From assembly GCA_964464175.1 (NCBI GenBank), contig CAYXFD010000001.1, forward strand, positions 124,001 to 188,000: DNA of 64,000 bases. Direction: 5' to 3'. The stretch comes from CAYXFD01 sp964464175. Lineage in GTDB: Bacteria > Cloacimonadota > Cloacimonadia > Cloacimonadales > JAJBBL01. This document shows, one piece after another, positions 63,937 through 64,000 of the stretch; positions within the stretch are counted from its first letter, which is position 1, and every line of letters begins with the position of its first letter. The notes beneath the pieces are model-generated. The model saw nothing but the letters and a program-made list of their open reading frames with translations, ran no database searches and had not been told where the DNA came from. A program made the translations under genes and the position numbers.

Positions 63937-64000
63937 GATATTGCCAAACAGTCTCTGGGGGAGAAGTTAAACAAGAGAAAATGGTCGGGATGACTAGATT

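Noticed and set aside
1..64000. tRNA, rRNA, CRISPR array, prophage or insertion sequence
   Set aside because: I scanned the intergenic gaps and saw no tRNA-like TPsiC arms, repeat-spacer pattern or transposase/integrase frame. A covariance-model search would settle small RNAs.

Overview
The window is 64 kb of bacterial chromosome with moderate, slightly AT-rich composition. It is almost entirely protein-coding; I saw no rRNA, tRNA or CRISPR array. The gene set suggests an anaerobic, fermentative bacterium with an outer membrane. It has pyruvate:ferredoxin oxidoreductase, methylmalonyl-CoA mutase, a tungsten/molybdenum aldehyde-oxidoreductase-type complex linked to NADH-dehydrogenase-like modules, an archaeal/eukaryal-type prolyl-tRNA synthetase, and a secreted protease ending in a Por/type IX-like sorting domain. 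This fits Cloacimonadota (WWE1) or a relative in the Fibrobacterota-Chlorobiota-Bacteroidota neighbourhood. The taxonomic call is inference from gene content and protein style, not from a marker gene.

Layout. 1-1574 (-): truncated secreted M14 zinc carboxypeptidase. 2196-4692 (+): BsuBI/PstI-like restriction-modification pair whose nuclease gene carries an in-frame stop. 4848-9165 (+): D-aminoacyl-tRNA deacylase and PFOR. 9449-14326 (+): mutL-miaA, a parvulin, pdxJ and a VOC protein. 14683-20757 (+): a five-gene operon, the most unusual part of the window. 20823-23785 (-): TonB-domain/beta-barrel fusion and an NAD-dependent epimerase. 24287-27577 (+): small membrane peptide, TrmB-like regulator and secreted C10 protease, translationally coupled. 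28125-35845 (+): rho, U32 peptidase, TPR-SPOR protein, mutS and a HAD protein. 35929-51715 (-): a TerB-FHA-ABC transporter fusion with a secreted partner, a DUF2851 protein, a membrane spermidine-synthase-like protein, a radical SAM enzyme, a serpin, a lytic transglycosylase, a TPR protein, cinA, an S4 protein and proS. 52028-64000: an exported OB-fold protein, a PAS-rich pseudo-response regulator, a LiaF-like protein, uvrA (-), a CheY-like regulator (-), a NatAB-type ABC exporter and methylmalonyl-CoA mutase large subunit.

The central observation is the 14683-20757 operon. An aldehyde:ferredoxin oxidoreductase (AOR) appears to be cut in two. Its N-terminal pterin-binding domain is fused in front of a NuoE/HydC-like [2Fe-2S] domain. 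Its C-terminal half, with [4Fe-4S] cysteines and catalytic Glu/His counterparts, is fused behind a HydA/NuoG-like iron-sulfur domain, where the H-cluster domain of a bifurcating hydrogenase would sit. A complete HydB/NuoF-like flavoprotein lies between them, and a ThiF-like adenylyltransferase plus a ThiS/MoaD-like GG-terminated sulfur carrier follow. I infer a trimeric NAD(H)/ferredoxin-linked tungsten (or molybdenum) oxidoreductase whose active site forms across two polypeptides, with its own sulfur-transfer pair for the pterin cofactor. AOR-type enzymes associated with Hyd/Nuo-like modules are known; the split-and-fused topology is what deserves checking.

Other oddities include a D-to-E change at the phosphoacceptor of a receiver domain, a D-to-H change in a HAD active site, a radical SAM enzyme with two plausible starts (membrane-anchored or cytosolic), a perfect intercistronic hairpin, and a pair of related palindromic repeats 26 kb apart.
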